Shown: positions 1 through 55,915, numbered from the stretch's first letter. The stretch: DNA of 64,000 bases from Takifugu bimaculatus (GCA_004026145.2 CP034990.1:366699-430698), one strand, 5' to 3'. The notes: generated by a model from the letters alone, not told the origin. Program-made: numbers and translations.

Positions 1-1711
1 TATACAGGATATTGTACAATGTATTCTTCTTACACCTGTGATCGATAGTTTGCTTTAACACTCTTTTTTCTTAAAATGAGTACAATAGTTAACGTATCGC
101 TACAGCAAACCAGTAAAGAGACAGATTCATCAGGGTGTGTTCTCAAGGACGGTCCTAATTGTTCTCAGGAGGAACTCAACACACAGTGTGTGTGTGTGTG
201 TGTGTTGAGGAGGCCACATTCATCACTGAGGATGAACATGAAACCCATGGCTGACAGAGTCTCCAACAACAGAAACACACAGATATTTCCTGCTTATTTC
301 CAGGTAAGGACACTCCATTGGGAGTAGTTCCTCATTGAAAGTTGGGATACAGAAAATATCCCAACTTTTGGTTTGGTTTGAAATAAATCCACCTCTAAGT
401 GAAACACATCCAACAAAACCAAGATATTTACCAGAACCTGCATGTCAGCGTTTCACAGTTACTGCACATTCAGCTCTTTTAAAACCAAGTTTAAAAGTAT
501 TCGCAAAGACAAAAGTGAACATTATGTTTCCAGGCTCAAGCTCAGGATCTGAAATGATTGAATTCAGCCGAAGTGAAGCGTTTCTTGGTACATAAATATT
601 TAAGAACTTTGTCAAATGAATGTGTGTTGGATGTCCAGACTGGGCTGATTGGTTCTTCTGCTGTGTGGAACAATGGCAGAACAGCTCCATCTTGGGAAGT
701 TAAAGCCCATTTCCTTTAGGCCGGTTTAGAATGATGTTCAAAGTGATGTCAGTAATACGACCCCAGTGTCATTTCACCAGTGAATGTTTATTCTTCACCA
801 CCTAGATCTTCTGGATTAATGATCCCTCCCTACTGAGGTTATTTTTGTTGGCAATTGTGGCTTCAGCTTTCACTGAAGTATCTGCGGTCAGATCATCCTC
901 TGTGGATATGTGACCTTTTCCAAGTGATGGCGCGTCTCGGTTTTAATCTCAGCACTCCACACAGACGCAGACATAAATTCCGACTTTGGCCACATGTGGT
1001 GGCTGAGCGTGAGCGCATGATTCACACCTTTCAGCTGCTTTTCTAATGAAACCCTGAGATGATTATCAGAACTATCATTCTTTATGTCAGATTTTGCCTC
1101 CCTGGTAAGAATTCAGAATTGTACTAATGTTGTAAATCCTTTTATGGTCATCCGATCATGAATTCTGATGTGTATTTCTCCTGTGCAGCGCAACCAGGTG
1201 ATTAAATATTTAAGAATCAGTTCATTTTTAATACAACCTGGAATAGTGTGACAGTCTTGACAGCTGGTATAAATTAATAAGACATTTTAATAAATGCAGT
1301 CTTGCTCCAAGTTCTCCCCCTCAGCAGTCTCAGTTAATGAACGTTTGTCTGGTATCACGTTAACTGTGATCCCCTTCAACGTGACAATGTGGATGTAAAT
1401 TCAGTAAATATCTAAACTAGCCCTGAGAACATCGTACAGGTACATGGGTTTCTTGAAAAATTTGAATTGGGAAATCCTTTATCATCATCATCAAAATTGA
1501 AGAGCGTCGGATCAGTTCCTTTAAATATCTGGGAATCCAGGAACAACTCCCATTCGTCCAGTTGTGCTTATTTTAACTGCTGAAAACACAAGCCGTGCTG
1601 AGCGGAGAGGAAATGTGTGTCCCGCCTGAGGCTTGAACCAACTTGGCTGCCTCCAAGTGCCAGTTTAAGCACTTTTCCTTAATTATTTAGTTGATTTACT
1701 CAGTTTGTCTG

Positions 1712-1828
<117 letters not shown>

Positions 1829-2454
1829 CGCCACATCTGCTGTTATTCCTATACCATTTGGTTTCAGACCAAATTCTACAGATCTGCGATCAGTCTGCCC
1901 CTGACATATGGGCAGAATGTGAGTCCAGAGGGTTAATAATGTTGGATTTAACCTACTTTTACTTCATGATTACAGTGCAGAAGTGAAACACCCTCTTAAT
2001 CAAGCTGAAAGTGTTCAGAAACTTCCCTAGAACCACAACCTTTCATTTCTTCCTGCGTTCTCCACTTGCCTGGTTGTTTGTGGGTGTACCAATACGGCTA
2101 CCCGCCGATTTCACCGCACCAAACGGCAGGCGCTATGGCAGCCCGAGCGTATTTCATGGCGCTTTTATCTCCCAGCATGCTTTGTGCCGGGTGTTATCGG
2201 TCGTCTGCAGCCATGCTGCGAGATTAAACCGTAAAGAGGAAGTGCCGCGCTGACACAGCTGGCACCGCTGTATTATAGAGAGCCTTTACTTTCAGAGCTA
2301 ATTTTAATTATAATCAGCCACGCGCCCTCGCTGTTACAGCATCAGGCGCCCGCACCTGGGCAGCTGTTTGTCAGAGTGGAGGAGAGGGAAAACTGCATCT
2401 CTGAAAATGTCATGTGACCTTTTTTTCCCATTATTATGCAATCTATTTGTGCGT

Positions 2455-2735
2455 GCGGTAATTAGCGCTGTCGCCTCACAGCAAGAGGGTTTCAGGGGCT
2501 ATTCTGTGTGAAGTTTGCTTGTTCTGCCTGGACGTAGCCTCTCTGGGTACTTCCCACAGTCTAAAGACATGCACCTTGGGGATACAGGTGAACTGGTGAC
2601 TCTAACTGGCCTTAAGCTGTGAATGTGTGTAAATGGGTAGCTGGATGTTAGCGATGTGAGGAGCTGGAAAGAGTGTAGCCCTCCTCTCAGCCCAAAGGCA
2701 GCTGGGATAGGCTCCAACAAATGGACGGGTGGTTT
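2455..2735 (+). repeat. Degenerate teleost SINE-like interspersed repeat
   Basis: The segment follows the familiar fish repeat order: 'GCGCTGTCGCCTCACAGCAA', then a 'TCTGTGTGAAGTTTGC-TGTTCT' block, 'CCCACAGTCTAAAGACATGC', 'AACTGGTGACTCTAA', and finally 'AGCTGGGATAGGCTCCA' with a GGATGG-like tail (ATGGACGGGTGG). This is recognised from its wide occurrence in fish genomes; the family name is not assigned here. The copy has many substitutions and deletions, so it is old. Confidence 0.7.
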
Positions 2736-5409
2736 AAATCTATTTCTATGACCATAATATTATGTGTAGGCGGTGGTAGCCTATTCTCTTCAGAGCACTA
2801 CCAAGCAGCTCATCCAGGGGTGGACCCTGCAGTCACCCATATGTGCACCCTTCCCGTGACCCCCAAAGGATAAAGCCTTCAAGAAGACGATGAAAATGAC
2901 CCAAATATATAATTTCAGCATTTAGCCAATGTAAATGAACAGTTCAACCTCAAGAAAAATAACAAGTAACGTACAACATTAATGGAAAGCAGCAGACACG
3001 TCACCTTTCGGCTGATGCACATCAGACAAAGACGGTTTGAGCGGCACTATTACCCAAAGGTGACGCTCACCAGCCCTTCGAGTTAACAACTTCTCCAACT
3101 GGACATTGGTGTGATGAAGGCCAGTTCAAAAACAAAGTCCCGGAACTTTGCCAACAGCTATCAGGTTTCATTTATCTCGTGTTTTCCGTTGTTTCCCGAA
3201 CCAACTTACTTCGTTAGCCCCGCCAGCCAACGCTCGCAGGTTCTCTTTTGTGTTCTTGTTTCTTAGAGCACCTGAAAAGTGAACATAGCTCGTGTGGGAG
3301 GATTGATGTGGCCGTGATGACGCAAGATGACCAATATCGTGCCATTGCCATTTAGCCACATCCCTCACCTGATTATTGACCCAAATTTTAATGCCAGACT
3401 GTGTGATTTGCAACAAGCAAACATCAAACTTTATTTTAATGGGACAAAGTGGTACCTTTGCACCCAGGAGGATCCACCCCAACACTGAATTTGTTCTCAA
3501 GGGTCACCTTTAAGATGGAGGAAATTCTTTCATAGCTGCACTGCAGCACTGAAGTATCGAATGGATCAACGTGGGAACGCCGACTCTGCCAGGGACCGAT
3601 GCCCTCAGATTGATCCAAGGCATCACTCTTCACATCTTTTTTTAAACTTGTGGCTGAAATCCAAAGACAATCATGATGGATTTACATTGTGGGGAAGAGA
3701 GAAACAAACCCAAAAGTGCTTCTTTTCAGTTTTTCTTTTCTAAAAATCTCTTGTAATGAAGCCGTGGTCAACGATTTATGAGCCGCTTATCATTCGCTGA
3801 GTTTTGAGGACTCATTGTTGTATTTTTCACCCATTTTTTGCCTCTAAAATGTGAACGATATGGGCGATGATGATGATACATCACAACAGAACAGTTCTGT
3901 GATAAAACTATGGATTGACACCTCAAGATATTTGTCAGAGTCATCAATACAAGCCATCTGTTAATGGGTAATGTGCAAGAATCATTAACAGTGTGGGAAA
4001 ACTAAAGTAACAGCAGTTTGAGAACTGAACTCCATTAAGGGTTCTTTAATTAGAGATTGATGTTTGCCACCAGTTGAACAGTTTGGATAATGATGGTTTA
4101 ACTCATTCAAAGAAATTCAATATTTAATCTAAATACATCCAAACAGAATGAAGTACTTGCCAGATTATCATCGTGATTATATCGATTTTCATATTGGGTG
4201 GATCACAATTAGTAATTCAAAATGTCTTCGATTGCCACCTGAAATATACTGCAGTGTGTAAAACGTCTGCTTAATACATTTGAGTGACATTTACAACACA
4301 TTAAGAGTGCCCATTAGAATGATGGCTGTTCCTTTTATCGTCCATCAGGCAGCAGCAGGTGGTAGATGAAAATCTTGTGTCGCGTGCGGTTGTTAAACGG
4401 TACATTCTACAAATGGTGACAGGACGGCGGCGTCTCCCTTTCTGTTATGTGCGAATTTTCATGCGAATGATCGCGGGGGAACGAGGAGGGAACAACATCA
4501 TGGAGCTGAGAGCGTGACGGCGGTCTGCTGCGAACACTGAGATCACTGGGCAGCAGAAATAAACCACTTTTTAGCAGCAGGTTTTTGTGGCTTTTCACAA
4601 AATATTGTCGCAGCCGTTGCTGATCTCTGGAAACATTTGTTTTTGTGAAATCACTCAAATGTCATTTTTTGCCACTGCGAGCCATTCTTAGGTTATTAGA
4701 GAAGTTCTAACCCTCACTGGGAGGCGTTGTTACACTCACTGACACCAATACTGTGTTCACAGCTGTGACTACACACTAGTTTGTGCTCCATCTCTCTCGG
4801 TTTTCCCTGGAGCTGATGATCAAGTGCCAGACGGAATTCTTTAGGCTCAAGGCTCACTCTTTATGCTTCAATAGAAGGATTTTAACTACTAAAAGTCTAT
4901 ATAAAGGCCATCTGTCCGTCTCATTAGAGACTTGCGCCTCCAGGATCCAGGTCTGTCATTGGAAACGGTCGTATGATGGATGGTTGATTTTCCTGGATTA
5001 CGAAGACAGTTTCACCTCATTAATCTTTATCGTTGTTTTAGCAGGCGAGAAGATTTATTACAAAGCAAACAAGGAGAGCATCAAAGCTGTAACGATCTTG
5101 GCCAATGGTCATCGAAACTAGTGGTGCTGGGTTGAAACACTAGGAGATACAGATCGTTGGTATCTATGATGCAAACGCCTCCAGAACGCTCCTAAAAATT
5201 CTACTTTGTGTGTTCACATCCTCATTGTGCGTTCATAAAGCTTCAGTCAGCTGTAGCCTTTTGAAAAATGATGTAGAAGTACAGACTCGACAAGGGAAAG
5301 CAACTGAGAGAGCTGTGGTTTGAGATTATAGATCTTAGAAAAACCTATTTGTGTTCATCTGTTGACCTTGTAGCAGCAAACTGAAGGATGGTGAGTGTGA
5401 GTAGAGGTG

Positions 5410-5735
5410 CATAACAGGAAGTGAGGTGCAGGAACAAAGACCAGAACACAAACTCTTTAATCCAATCAGAAGCAGGAGGTCATATATAAACTGGCCAGCA
5501 GATTCAGGCAGCCCGACAGGCAGGCAACACAAAAATCCCAAAACAAATAAACGAATCAAACACAAGAGACAAATGATACAGGAATACAAGGACAATCTGG
5601 AAAGAAATACACAGAGGTGGGTTTAAATATACGGGGAAACAAGCCACACGTGAAACACATGATCTAAGGCAGAAAACAAAGAGGGAAGTAAATTGGTTAC
5701 AATGCAAGACTTTCAAAATAAAACAGGAAGAGTCA
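5410..5735. mobile_element. Possible degraded non-autonomous DNA-transposon-like repeat
   Basis: Blocks such as 'AACTCTTTAATCCAATCAGA', 'GGGGAAACAAGCCACACGTG' with 'AAACACATG', and 'AAATAAAACAGGAAG' resemble a repeat seen often in fish introns. The segment at about 34690-35085 has a comparable block order. I could not define terminal inverted repeats or target duplications, so class and limits are uncertain. Confidence 0.35.
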
Positions 5736-6792
5736 ACAAGAGTCTGACACCAACATGTTGCTGAATCCAACAGTTATATCGAAAGGATGCGTGAAAATTT
5801 TACTGCATTGTTTTGTTGTAAAGCTCCCTTTGCATACGGAATTACACAGTAAATGCAATATAGTGTAGATTAAATCAATTCGATTATTTAAAAAATTAAT
5901 TGTATTTTTAATGACAAGTACAGTAATCCACAAAAAATGAGCTTATCATACAAATAAATTACAGAAAAATCTGAGATCTGCTTTTAAACACAGCTCACTC
6001 TTTTCCCCTTCCACCACCTGTTTCTGCATGAAAACATTTTTGGAGAATATTATGCAGCTGGAACACAACATTGGTGCCAAAGCTAAGAAGACGTGCTCAT
6101 TAAATGTGTTCAGTCGGTCACTAAGGTGTGCAGAGAATGCAGGTAACGGTCTGACCTATTAAGCCTTTGCAGGGGAGCTGACTGACTGTGACACAGAAAA
6201 TGTTGGTTTATTTACGCTGGAAAGTGTTGAAATGTGAACAGCAACCATGGTCTGAGACAGGAAGGGAAGTAGATTACATCTCATATATCCGCTTGCAAGG
6301 ATTTGGGATAGGAGAGGAAAGAGTGGGGGGTGGAGGTGAAGAAGACCTCGGGAGCCTCGGCTTGGGATCCTTCTGCGTTAGCAAGTCTGGGTTGGTTTCC
6401 AGAGAGGAAGCAGGAGCACTTAGAGGAAAAATAAGATAAAATTGCGAAGCAAGGTGTGCCAAATGAAGAAATGAAGAATGAGGTTTTTAGTTATTCCCCA
6501 AATGTAATGTTTACGTCGAAGCATTCAGAACTCTGCCCCAAAACATGATCAACTCATTTCACCAAACACAAGACGCCTGCCAATTTAGCCCAGAACATAT
6601 TATTAAAAAGCACATTCGCACCAACAGACGACCCGTTAGTGAGACGTGAGGAGCTCAACTGGATCAGACTGGATCAGCTGACCGTCGACGACAGCAGTTT
6701 GTTTTATCACCACCAGGGGGCGAACCAGACGCATCTCTATCTGTACTACGGATAGAATAAGGAGGAGAGAGATAGTGAGGCTCGTAGAGGGA

Positions 6793-6823
6793 GAAAGCGA
6801 GCGAGAGAGAGAGAGAGAGAGAG
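6793..6823. repeat. (AG)n microsatellite
   Basis: A short GCGAGCGAGAGAGAG-type purine run ending at 6823. Overlapping Ser/Leu-rich frames on the minus strand are artefacts of it. Confidence 0.9.
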
Positions 6824-7453
6824 TGATGGGATTTCGCCAGAAGGCCTGACAATTAGTGGATGTTGGAGGAGCGCATGACACACATCCCTGCTGAGAGAAG
6901 AAAACAAGTCTGGCAGAGGGAGGCAGCCTCACCCACGGCCTGGTGGTGGTGGTGGTGGAGATGAGGAGGGGGCGGATGAGAGAGGCTGAGAGTTTAGGGA
7001 GTGACTGTTCTTTTATATGAATGCTTCATGGGCAATAGGTGGTAGTGGTGCATGGGGCTGTGGTGTTTACATTCCTCTGCGTCCGTCTTCATCTGTCAGC
7101 CTTCATTCCTGTCCTGTCAACGTGCCGTTAAAGGCTCAATTAACGAGATGTCACAGGCGGCCAAGTTAAACTAATTGGATGGAATTGCATCGGCCCGCCA
7201 TTATGCCTTTGACGCGCGCGTCTGTGCGTGAGTGCACCTACGGATAGAAGAGAAGGAATCGTTGGAGGTTTGGTTCTGTGTTCCCACAAAAGAAGAGAGA
7301 TCCTGGTGTTCCAAAAGCAAACCTGTGATGCCATGAAGGCGCGCGGAAGCGTGCAGTGCGTGGAGCCCCAGATTAACCACAACAACAATATTCTTTTACC
7401 AACACAGGTTTGTTAGAGAATTGTACTCGTTGCAACTCTTTGTTTTGTAGAAC

Positions 7454-7576
7454 GAGCCTCTCTCTCTCCGTCTCTCTCACACACTTTCTTCCTTTTCTTT
7501 TACTCAAAGTATCTACACTCACACACTCAGAGAGAGAGCGAGAGCGAAAGAGAGACAGGGAGAGAGAGAGAGAGAT
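7454..7576. repeat. Facing CT and GA tracts upstream of candidate exon 1
   Basis: A CTCTCTCTCTCCGTCTCTCTC tract (about 7459-7480) is followed by a CACACTCA spacer region and then a GAGAGAGAGCGAGAGCGAAAG...GAGAGAGAGAGAG tract (about 7528-7575). The two are near reverse complements and could pair as a hairpin if transcribed, just upstream of the CpG-rich block. Confidence 0.85.
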
Positions 7577-7599
7577 TTGGTGGAGGGGAGGGACGGACA

Positions 7600-8148
7600 C
7601 CGTTTAGCCTCCGTCTCGGCGGCCAGTAGCAGCAACATCAGCAGCAGCAGCGCTGTCTGCCGCCCTCCCAAAGACAGCAGCACCCGTCTGCATCGTGTTT
7701 TGGACTAGGCGCCCCACGTTGTGACACCTCGGAACAGGGGTGTGAGAGCGTGTCAACCGTGGAGCAAATAAATCCCAACAGCTTGCGGCATTTAAAGGCA
7801 ACAATCCCCCAAACCGCCCCCATTCTACAAAGGGGACGGACGGGCGCAGCAGAGGAGCGAACCAGAGGTGTGTGGGGGGGGAGCACTGAAGGTGGCATGG
7901 AGGAGAGGTGCATGTGCATCTGTGCGCGGAGGCAGGCCAGTGGGATGTGGCGTCTGACGGAGGAGCGGCGATGCTGTGAGCTCGGTTATTAGGCAGCTGC
8001 GCACCGAGCCTCTATCTCCCTCCCTCCCCTCCCCTCAGCTGCTCTCCTCGCACCGACCAGTCGCTGGAACGCGGGGAATCGGCTCCACGCGGCGCGCTGT
8101 CCTCATCCACTGCTTCCGTCCTGCGCGGGAGGACAATTTGACACCCAG
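7600..8148 (+). promoter_or_regulatory. unc13c: CpG-rich promoter region with candidate non-coding exon 1 of unc13c
   Basis: The sequence becomes GC- and CpG-rich here, unlike its AT-rich surroundings, and stays so to about 8720. The tract around 8050-8148 ends in CACCCAG followed by GTATGTG, a good donor at 8149. The next convincing plus-strand acceptor that would join it is at 13786-13787, just ahead of the unc13c start codon. This arrangement fits a CpG-island promoter and a 5'UTR exon. The exon start cannot be set from sequence and no TATA box stands out. It is inferred only from composition and splice signals; a transcript could begin elsewhere. Confidence 0.45.
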
Positions 8149-11100
8149 GTATGTGCACCGGCACAGCCCTCTGGCGCCGGATAGGGCTTTTGCATGGCCG
8201 GGTGGGGGCAAGAGGGTACTGGTGAGTAACTAGATTCCAGGTCTTCTCTCTCCTCCATCTGTGGCCCTGTCAGTGCGTTCGTGCACCGTTTTTCATTTTA
8301 CATCGGGGAGACATTTCAAGAATGAAAATTGCTATTGTTGCATGTTTTATTCTGTGGGAGAAAATCAACAGAGACAAACTGTCCTCTTGCTTCCATTCAT
8401 CTATTTCGCTTAACGCGCAGCATGAACGCACGCGAGCGAGCGCCGCCGCTTCACGCCGATCCAAACGTGATGGGTCCGCGTCTCGCCATGAAGCCAGAAG
8501 ACACGGCAATATTTTGATTGGTGAGGGGAGGCGATCTGTTGTGATGTTGGCTGCTTTCCTGAGGCTGCGGGCGAATATCTCTCTGTTGGGAGATGCACAG
8601 GTTAAGGGAAGGGAGGCAGCGCGGAGCCGAGGATGGGCGTGAGGGCAACATGATCTCAGAACATACACCCTCCTGGCCATCCTCCCGCTCACAAGCGTCT
8701 GCGTGCACGCGTGAAAGCCACCACGCACGGAGGCAGGCATGTTGCACATGTGCGTGCACGCACAGCTGCACAGGCATGCACACACCCACAAGTGCATTAA
8801 TCCATAGAAGGCCATAATCCATAATCATGTGTTTTGGAGACATGACGTAACGCAGCTCTCATCTACAAGCACGCGTTCCTTCAGGTCTGCACACAATATC
8901 AGGCGGACTGATGAGAGGATGGCTGCACATTACTGCATGTAATGTAATTGCTCGCAGCATAATAACGTCAAATTGCAGCGCTGGTGTTTTCATTAGGGAA
9001 ACAGAGCAGATTGTGCTCTTGAAAAATAGGTTAGCATGCCTCCAACTGACACGCATTTTAATTATAGCAGGGTGTCGAAATGGGGATAAATTGAGTGTCC
9101 TGGTGTGCAGCAGAGTGTGTTGTCTTTTTGACATGGAGAAAAAAGGGGGCTTTTAATGTTCTTTTACCTCTGGGCCCAAGGAGTGGGTGTGGCTGAGGTG
9201 CTCCCCTTTTTCCTGGTATTTACTTTTGGCTGACTCACAGAGGGGAGGTGCTCTAGCTCAGGACCAGGAATTCCCACTTTCTGCCGTTGCCTCCACTTTT
9301 TTTGTCGTTTCTTCCTCTCTTTCTTCTCCTTTATCTCTCCCGGAAAAAAAATAGAGCGGGGAGCCGGCTGCATTACAGATCCGCCAGATATGCATGAGTG
9401 ATCATGTGCTGACAGTGCAGCAGATGAAGGGATAGTGCCTTGCTCAAAGACATCCAACAAGGAAGACTAGCGCTAAGATAAAGGAATGAAGTGATTATAT
9501 AAGGCATCGGGTCACGCGTGAGTGTGTTCTGGGCTGACGTGTTTCTGATCTCATACAGGATGTACGTATAGGGCGTCACATGGCAACACATGATGTCGTA
9601 ATGTCTCTGAATAATTGGCACATTCTGACTTGTGGCTCATGGGTCTCCTCAACAGAGTCATTTCTTCAGGGTTTGTGGTCATCAAATTGATCAAAGACAA
9701 GCAAAAGCCACATTTGATTTAGTAATCCGTCAGCTCTCGCGTCATTACACCCTAATGGTGACGCGACAGGCGGTACCTTGTGGATATTATGAAGACACTT
9801 AAATATCACCTCTTGCGGTGGTGGAGAATGAACGCCCCATTCTTCAAACCCTAACAAGCAGACATCTAATAATTGTGGTAAAGTCAAAGGTATCAGCACT
9901 ATTGATGTTATATGATGGTTTGATTATTGGTGACTTGTCTGTATAGAGTGTTTACAATGGTCATCCTTTAGTCCCTACTGCAGTAACCGTTACTGACCTG
10001 GAGCATTTATTAGATCCCTGCTGCATCCTCATGTTTGAAATTGCAGATGACACCATCTTGATTTTTCAATAGCAATAATGAGTTTATGGATGTGGATATT
10101 AAAGGGGAAGTGAGTAATTTTTGTTGGGGTGACTGATAATAAGTTACTGATATAAACATCAGAAATAGACATAAAGAACTGATTGTATGCCTTGAGGTGT
10201 TCTGCTGTACATTTTAACTTAAGTTAGGATGTGAGACTTTTGAAATTCTACCACATATAATAACCAAGAGGGGAACCCCCTTGGCTTAACATAGCAACAT
10301 AACCCACAATCCTGGGCTTTTCTTCAGCTACAAATGCACTCTTTCCTCTTCACAGGTTTCAGCACCACCCTAAATATTAATACTAAAATTAACAATGTAA
10401 TTTAATCAAAGAACGCCAGATTGGCTTCCTGGTGGATGCTGACTTTGTGGCCCTGCTAGTGCTCGCTTGTTCTTGATGTTGTCTCCTGGATGGCAGCATC
10501 CTCCCTGCAGTACTTTGCTCCTGAAAGTAATGCATATCACAAGTTAGTGTATGTGTCCCACACCACAAGACATAACCCACAATCCTCTGCGGTCTGTGGC
10601 AGACACAAACACACTCACCAGCACAGCGGTGCATGAAAACAATAAGTTAGGGTTAGGGTTAGGGTTGTTTGTATCGGCCCTGTTTTGAGCAGTCAAATCA
10701 ATTCTGAAGTGATAGGAACATCAGCCGAGGCCGGTGGCTGGCGTATCGTGCATCTCCTACTTGCATTTCTACCTCATGTAAATACTTAAAGCTATTTACT
10801 GTACTGGGTCTACCTTCAACCCTGGTAAAATCAATCAAAATTTAGCAATCATATTTGTGTTAGACCTGTGGTCATCTGGACCAACCATCATTTAAAACAT
10901 GGCTAAACATTTCGAACGTATGTATTCTGCAATAATATATACATCTTTAACATGCATGGTATATTCTTTACAATTTCTTTAGGTTCAAAACTACATTGAT
11001 CAGCTCTGTTTTATAACCCCCACTGTACATACAGGATTTTCATTTCTGCCATTCACACTCTAAAGAATTATTCCATGAATATAGAATTCACTTGTGTCAA

Positions 11101-13787
11101 ATGGAGTGATTTTAACTGTAGACATGTCTATATACACGCTGGCTCCGTTGATTAATGTTATGCTATAATTAAGCATCTTGCTTTTTCACTTCTTGATGAA
11201 ACCCTTATTAATACTTATCAAGTATAGCAGAGAAAAAACGTGCTCATGTCGGCCTTTTTTTAATTATTCAGGCTAACTGATGAGTCCTTGACTCATGCAG
11301 GCTTAAATCTGGCATTTTTTTTCTTATTTTATATATAGTAAAGATGACATATATCACTTTCAAACTCAATAAAAGAGTTTGCACAATGCAGATTGAGTTG
11401 ATTGGCCTATTATTCTTCCATAGCAGAAGTTAGAGTGTAAGAAAAAAAAACCTTGCTGCCTCACTGGTGAATTTCCAATATAGAGGGCTACATGGATGGC
11501 CCACATATCTGCAGTAATAAGGCAGTGTGTTGGAGCCTGTGGCTTTATAAACACACTTACAGTGTTTGTGTCAGGCTGTGAGATGTTGTGCACTGCAGGA
11601 TTACATTTGCAGTGCTGGGAATTAAGTCATGGTTCTGAGGCCTAAATATTACTCAGAATGTTACAGTAAAAGTAGAGCAGAGAGGCTGTCCAGAAAACAT
11701 CATATAGTATTGGAATTTTCTGAATCACATTAACTATTTATTTACCATGAGTGAGTTGGGTGAGTTGGGCAGTAAAGAAGTCAGTAAACTCTGAAAATCA
11801 CTACTGATATCTTCCAGTTTTAACGCCTCAATTTCAAGAAGTGGAGCAGCAACATCCTCCCTTTATACTCACAGCACAGATATTACACTGTGTAGCATAC
11901 ACTTTTTAATTTAAAAATGTGCATCTCCATACAAAGCCTTTGCTAGTGGATTAGCCGAAATGACCAGAATACACAAGTTTTGGCCTAGAGAGCACTTTTC
12001 AAAAGTTTAGGAGTGTTAAAAATAACTGATACAATCGGCATGTATCAGCAATCGCCTTGAAAACTGCTGCAAAAACAGTAGTGCATGACCATATTTCACT
12101 GCCTTTACACTTTAGTTGTTTTGTATCCGTCTGTTTAATCCATCTGTCTGCAGCGTCATCGTAAAACTACGTGACTGGGTCTGTTGAGTGTTGCTGTCGC
12201 TTATAGCACTTAATTCTACCAAATAACACTCCAGTGTAAAACAAACAATCATGGAATCATTAGCAAAGAAACTTGCTCTAGTGCTACAATCTCCATGTTG
12301 CATAATAATAACTTCTGATACCCCTGAGCAAGGCACTTAACCCTTAGCTGCTTGCTGATTAACACAAGATGACTGTGCATGTGCTGTCGAACGTTTGCAT
12401 TTGTGTGCAGATGGGAATCTGAAATATTCAATCGAGGGCCACAATTGTCAGAGAGAGAGCAGTTGCGGCAACTTCGGCACACGTTTTCAAAACTATCTGA
12501 CACGATTTACTTATTGGAGGGACAGCTATGGCTCATGACCTTACAGCTGCAAAAATAAAAAAATAAATGCTCTTGGGTTTCAGCCAGATTTCGAGATGAG
12601 TCTTATATCCTATATACCAACTACACTTTTCTGTAACCCTTCTATTGTAATCTGTAATGAATCGTTTTGTTTTCAAGATGACATCACCATTTAGAGAACA
12701 TTTTATTTCTGTATTATGCAGATTACTTTGATGGTTGTTCAGCCATAAAGGCTGGTGTTATTGCGCATCACTTACCGAAGCATTAAGGCCTGTAATCCTG
12801 TGGCAGACCCTGTATCGGTTAGATTATATGTCAATCTGCTGTACATGCATCTACGCTTTCAACCTTAAGTTCACGTATAGCTCTTCCTATTTCAGAGTCC
12901 CACAGAAAATGCTAATTGCGTGGCTGTGTTTTACAGCTCATTTGAAGTGGGCATGGTCTAAGGTGGTCATGTGACTGTAGACACATCATGCTTAAAACTC
13001 CAGAAATAATATGGAGCAGCTGTCAAAATTGCTGCTCAACAAACATTCATCTTCGTCTGCCAGGTCTACTGTATAGAAAAAACTCACAGAAAATAGAACA
13101 TGTTCACATGTGAATCAGGTGCCTGAAGATGGATATTCTGTCCTTTCTTTTGCCTGTTGGATATGTGCTTTATTGAGGGTCATTCAGGTTTGGAGCTTTT
13201 TACACTCATTAGAATATGAATATGTTCACATCATGGTTAGAACATGGTTGAAAACACTGCTTTTAAACCCTCTTTACAAGTGACGCAACAAAGGACAGTA
13301 CTGAACTGTAGAAGCTGCACAGGGGGTCTTTCAATTTTGATTTAAGTATATATGCTGGAGTGTAGAGACTACCCCTGTCCAGAATGCCCTTAGCACAATT
13401 TTACACAGCTGCACATTTCATTGTCATGGTTTTTTCCTCCATTGTTTCTGTTGGTGAGCAATATTGTTACATTGTTAGGGTGTCACATTATGTAAATAGT
13501 CAATGGAAGTATCATTGTTCACCCTCTATGGAAAAATAAACCAGATCAAGTTGTGCCATCCCAGTTATGCTGTACTGCATTATTCTGATCCAAAAAGTTT
13601 ATTTTTAAAAAAGGTAGTTTTGCTGGCTATACTGACTGGTGAAGGGTTTACTGGGTAAACTGGGTGAAAAAACACTTTTATGTCCTAGCGTACTGTTCTG
13701 AGTCGGAGGAGACCACATATATATACGCTTTGTGTTCTAACAGCTGGGGATCTACAAATAATATTCTCAATTTTGTTTGTCTTTCAG
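8149..13787 (+). other. unc13c: Candidate 5'UTR intron of unc13c
   Basis: No coding exon is recognised. The first 600 bases remain CpG-rich, and the 181-residue minus-strand frame there is best explained by GC composition. Bases about 8910-9075 contain several TAAT and TGACG-like sites in low-repeat sequence. A TTAGGG triplet array sits at 10647-10666. Remaining sequence is AT-rich without clear features. Its status as an intron depends on the inferred exon ending at 8148. Confidence 0.4.
10647..10666. repeat. Short interstitial telomere-type repeat (TTAGGG)3
   Basis: Three TTAGGG units followed by TTGTTTGTATC. A shorter two-unit run at 58834-58847 is followed by the same TTGTTTG context, suggesting that both may derive from a dispersed repeat instead of chromosome-end fusion. 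Confidence 0.85.
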
Positions 13788-13947
13788 AGCGATGGTCCTT
13801 TCCCAGATGAAGAGCACTGGATTTTGAAACATTCCTTCATCTCTGCACAGACTGTACTTTTGTTTATTCTCAGCCGATGCTGCTGTTGCTCACAGATTGC
13901 TTGTGCTTGGTTAGAGGATAAAATCTCAGTTGTCCAGCTTGCCATCC
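13788..13947 (+). other. unc13c: 5'UTR part of the giant unc13c exon
   Basis: A pyrimidine-rich tract ending in TTTGTCTTTCAG places an acceptor at 13786-13787. The reading frame of the start codon has an in-frame TAG at 13912-13914, so translation cannot begin further upstream in this frame. The stretch 13788-13947 is therefore best read as 5'UTR. The acceptor is predicted, not proven. Confidence 0.6.

Positions 13948-55915
<41,968 letters not shown>

Noticed and set aside
8270..8815. 181-residue minus-strand open frame
   Set aside because: It lies in the CpG-rich block where stops are rare; it is Cys/Ala/Arg-rich with no motif, and overlapping frames on both strands are open as well.
13930..13947. 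Upstream TTG as start of the giant unc13c frame
   Set aside because: TTG is not a normal vertebrate start; the ATG at 13948 gives the opening conserved with human UNC13C.
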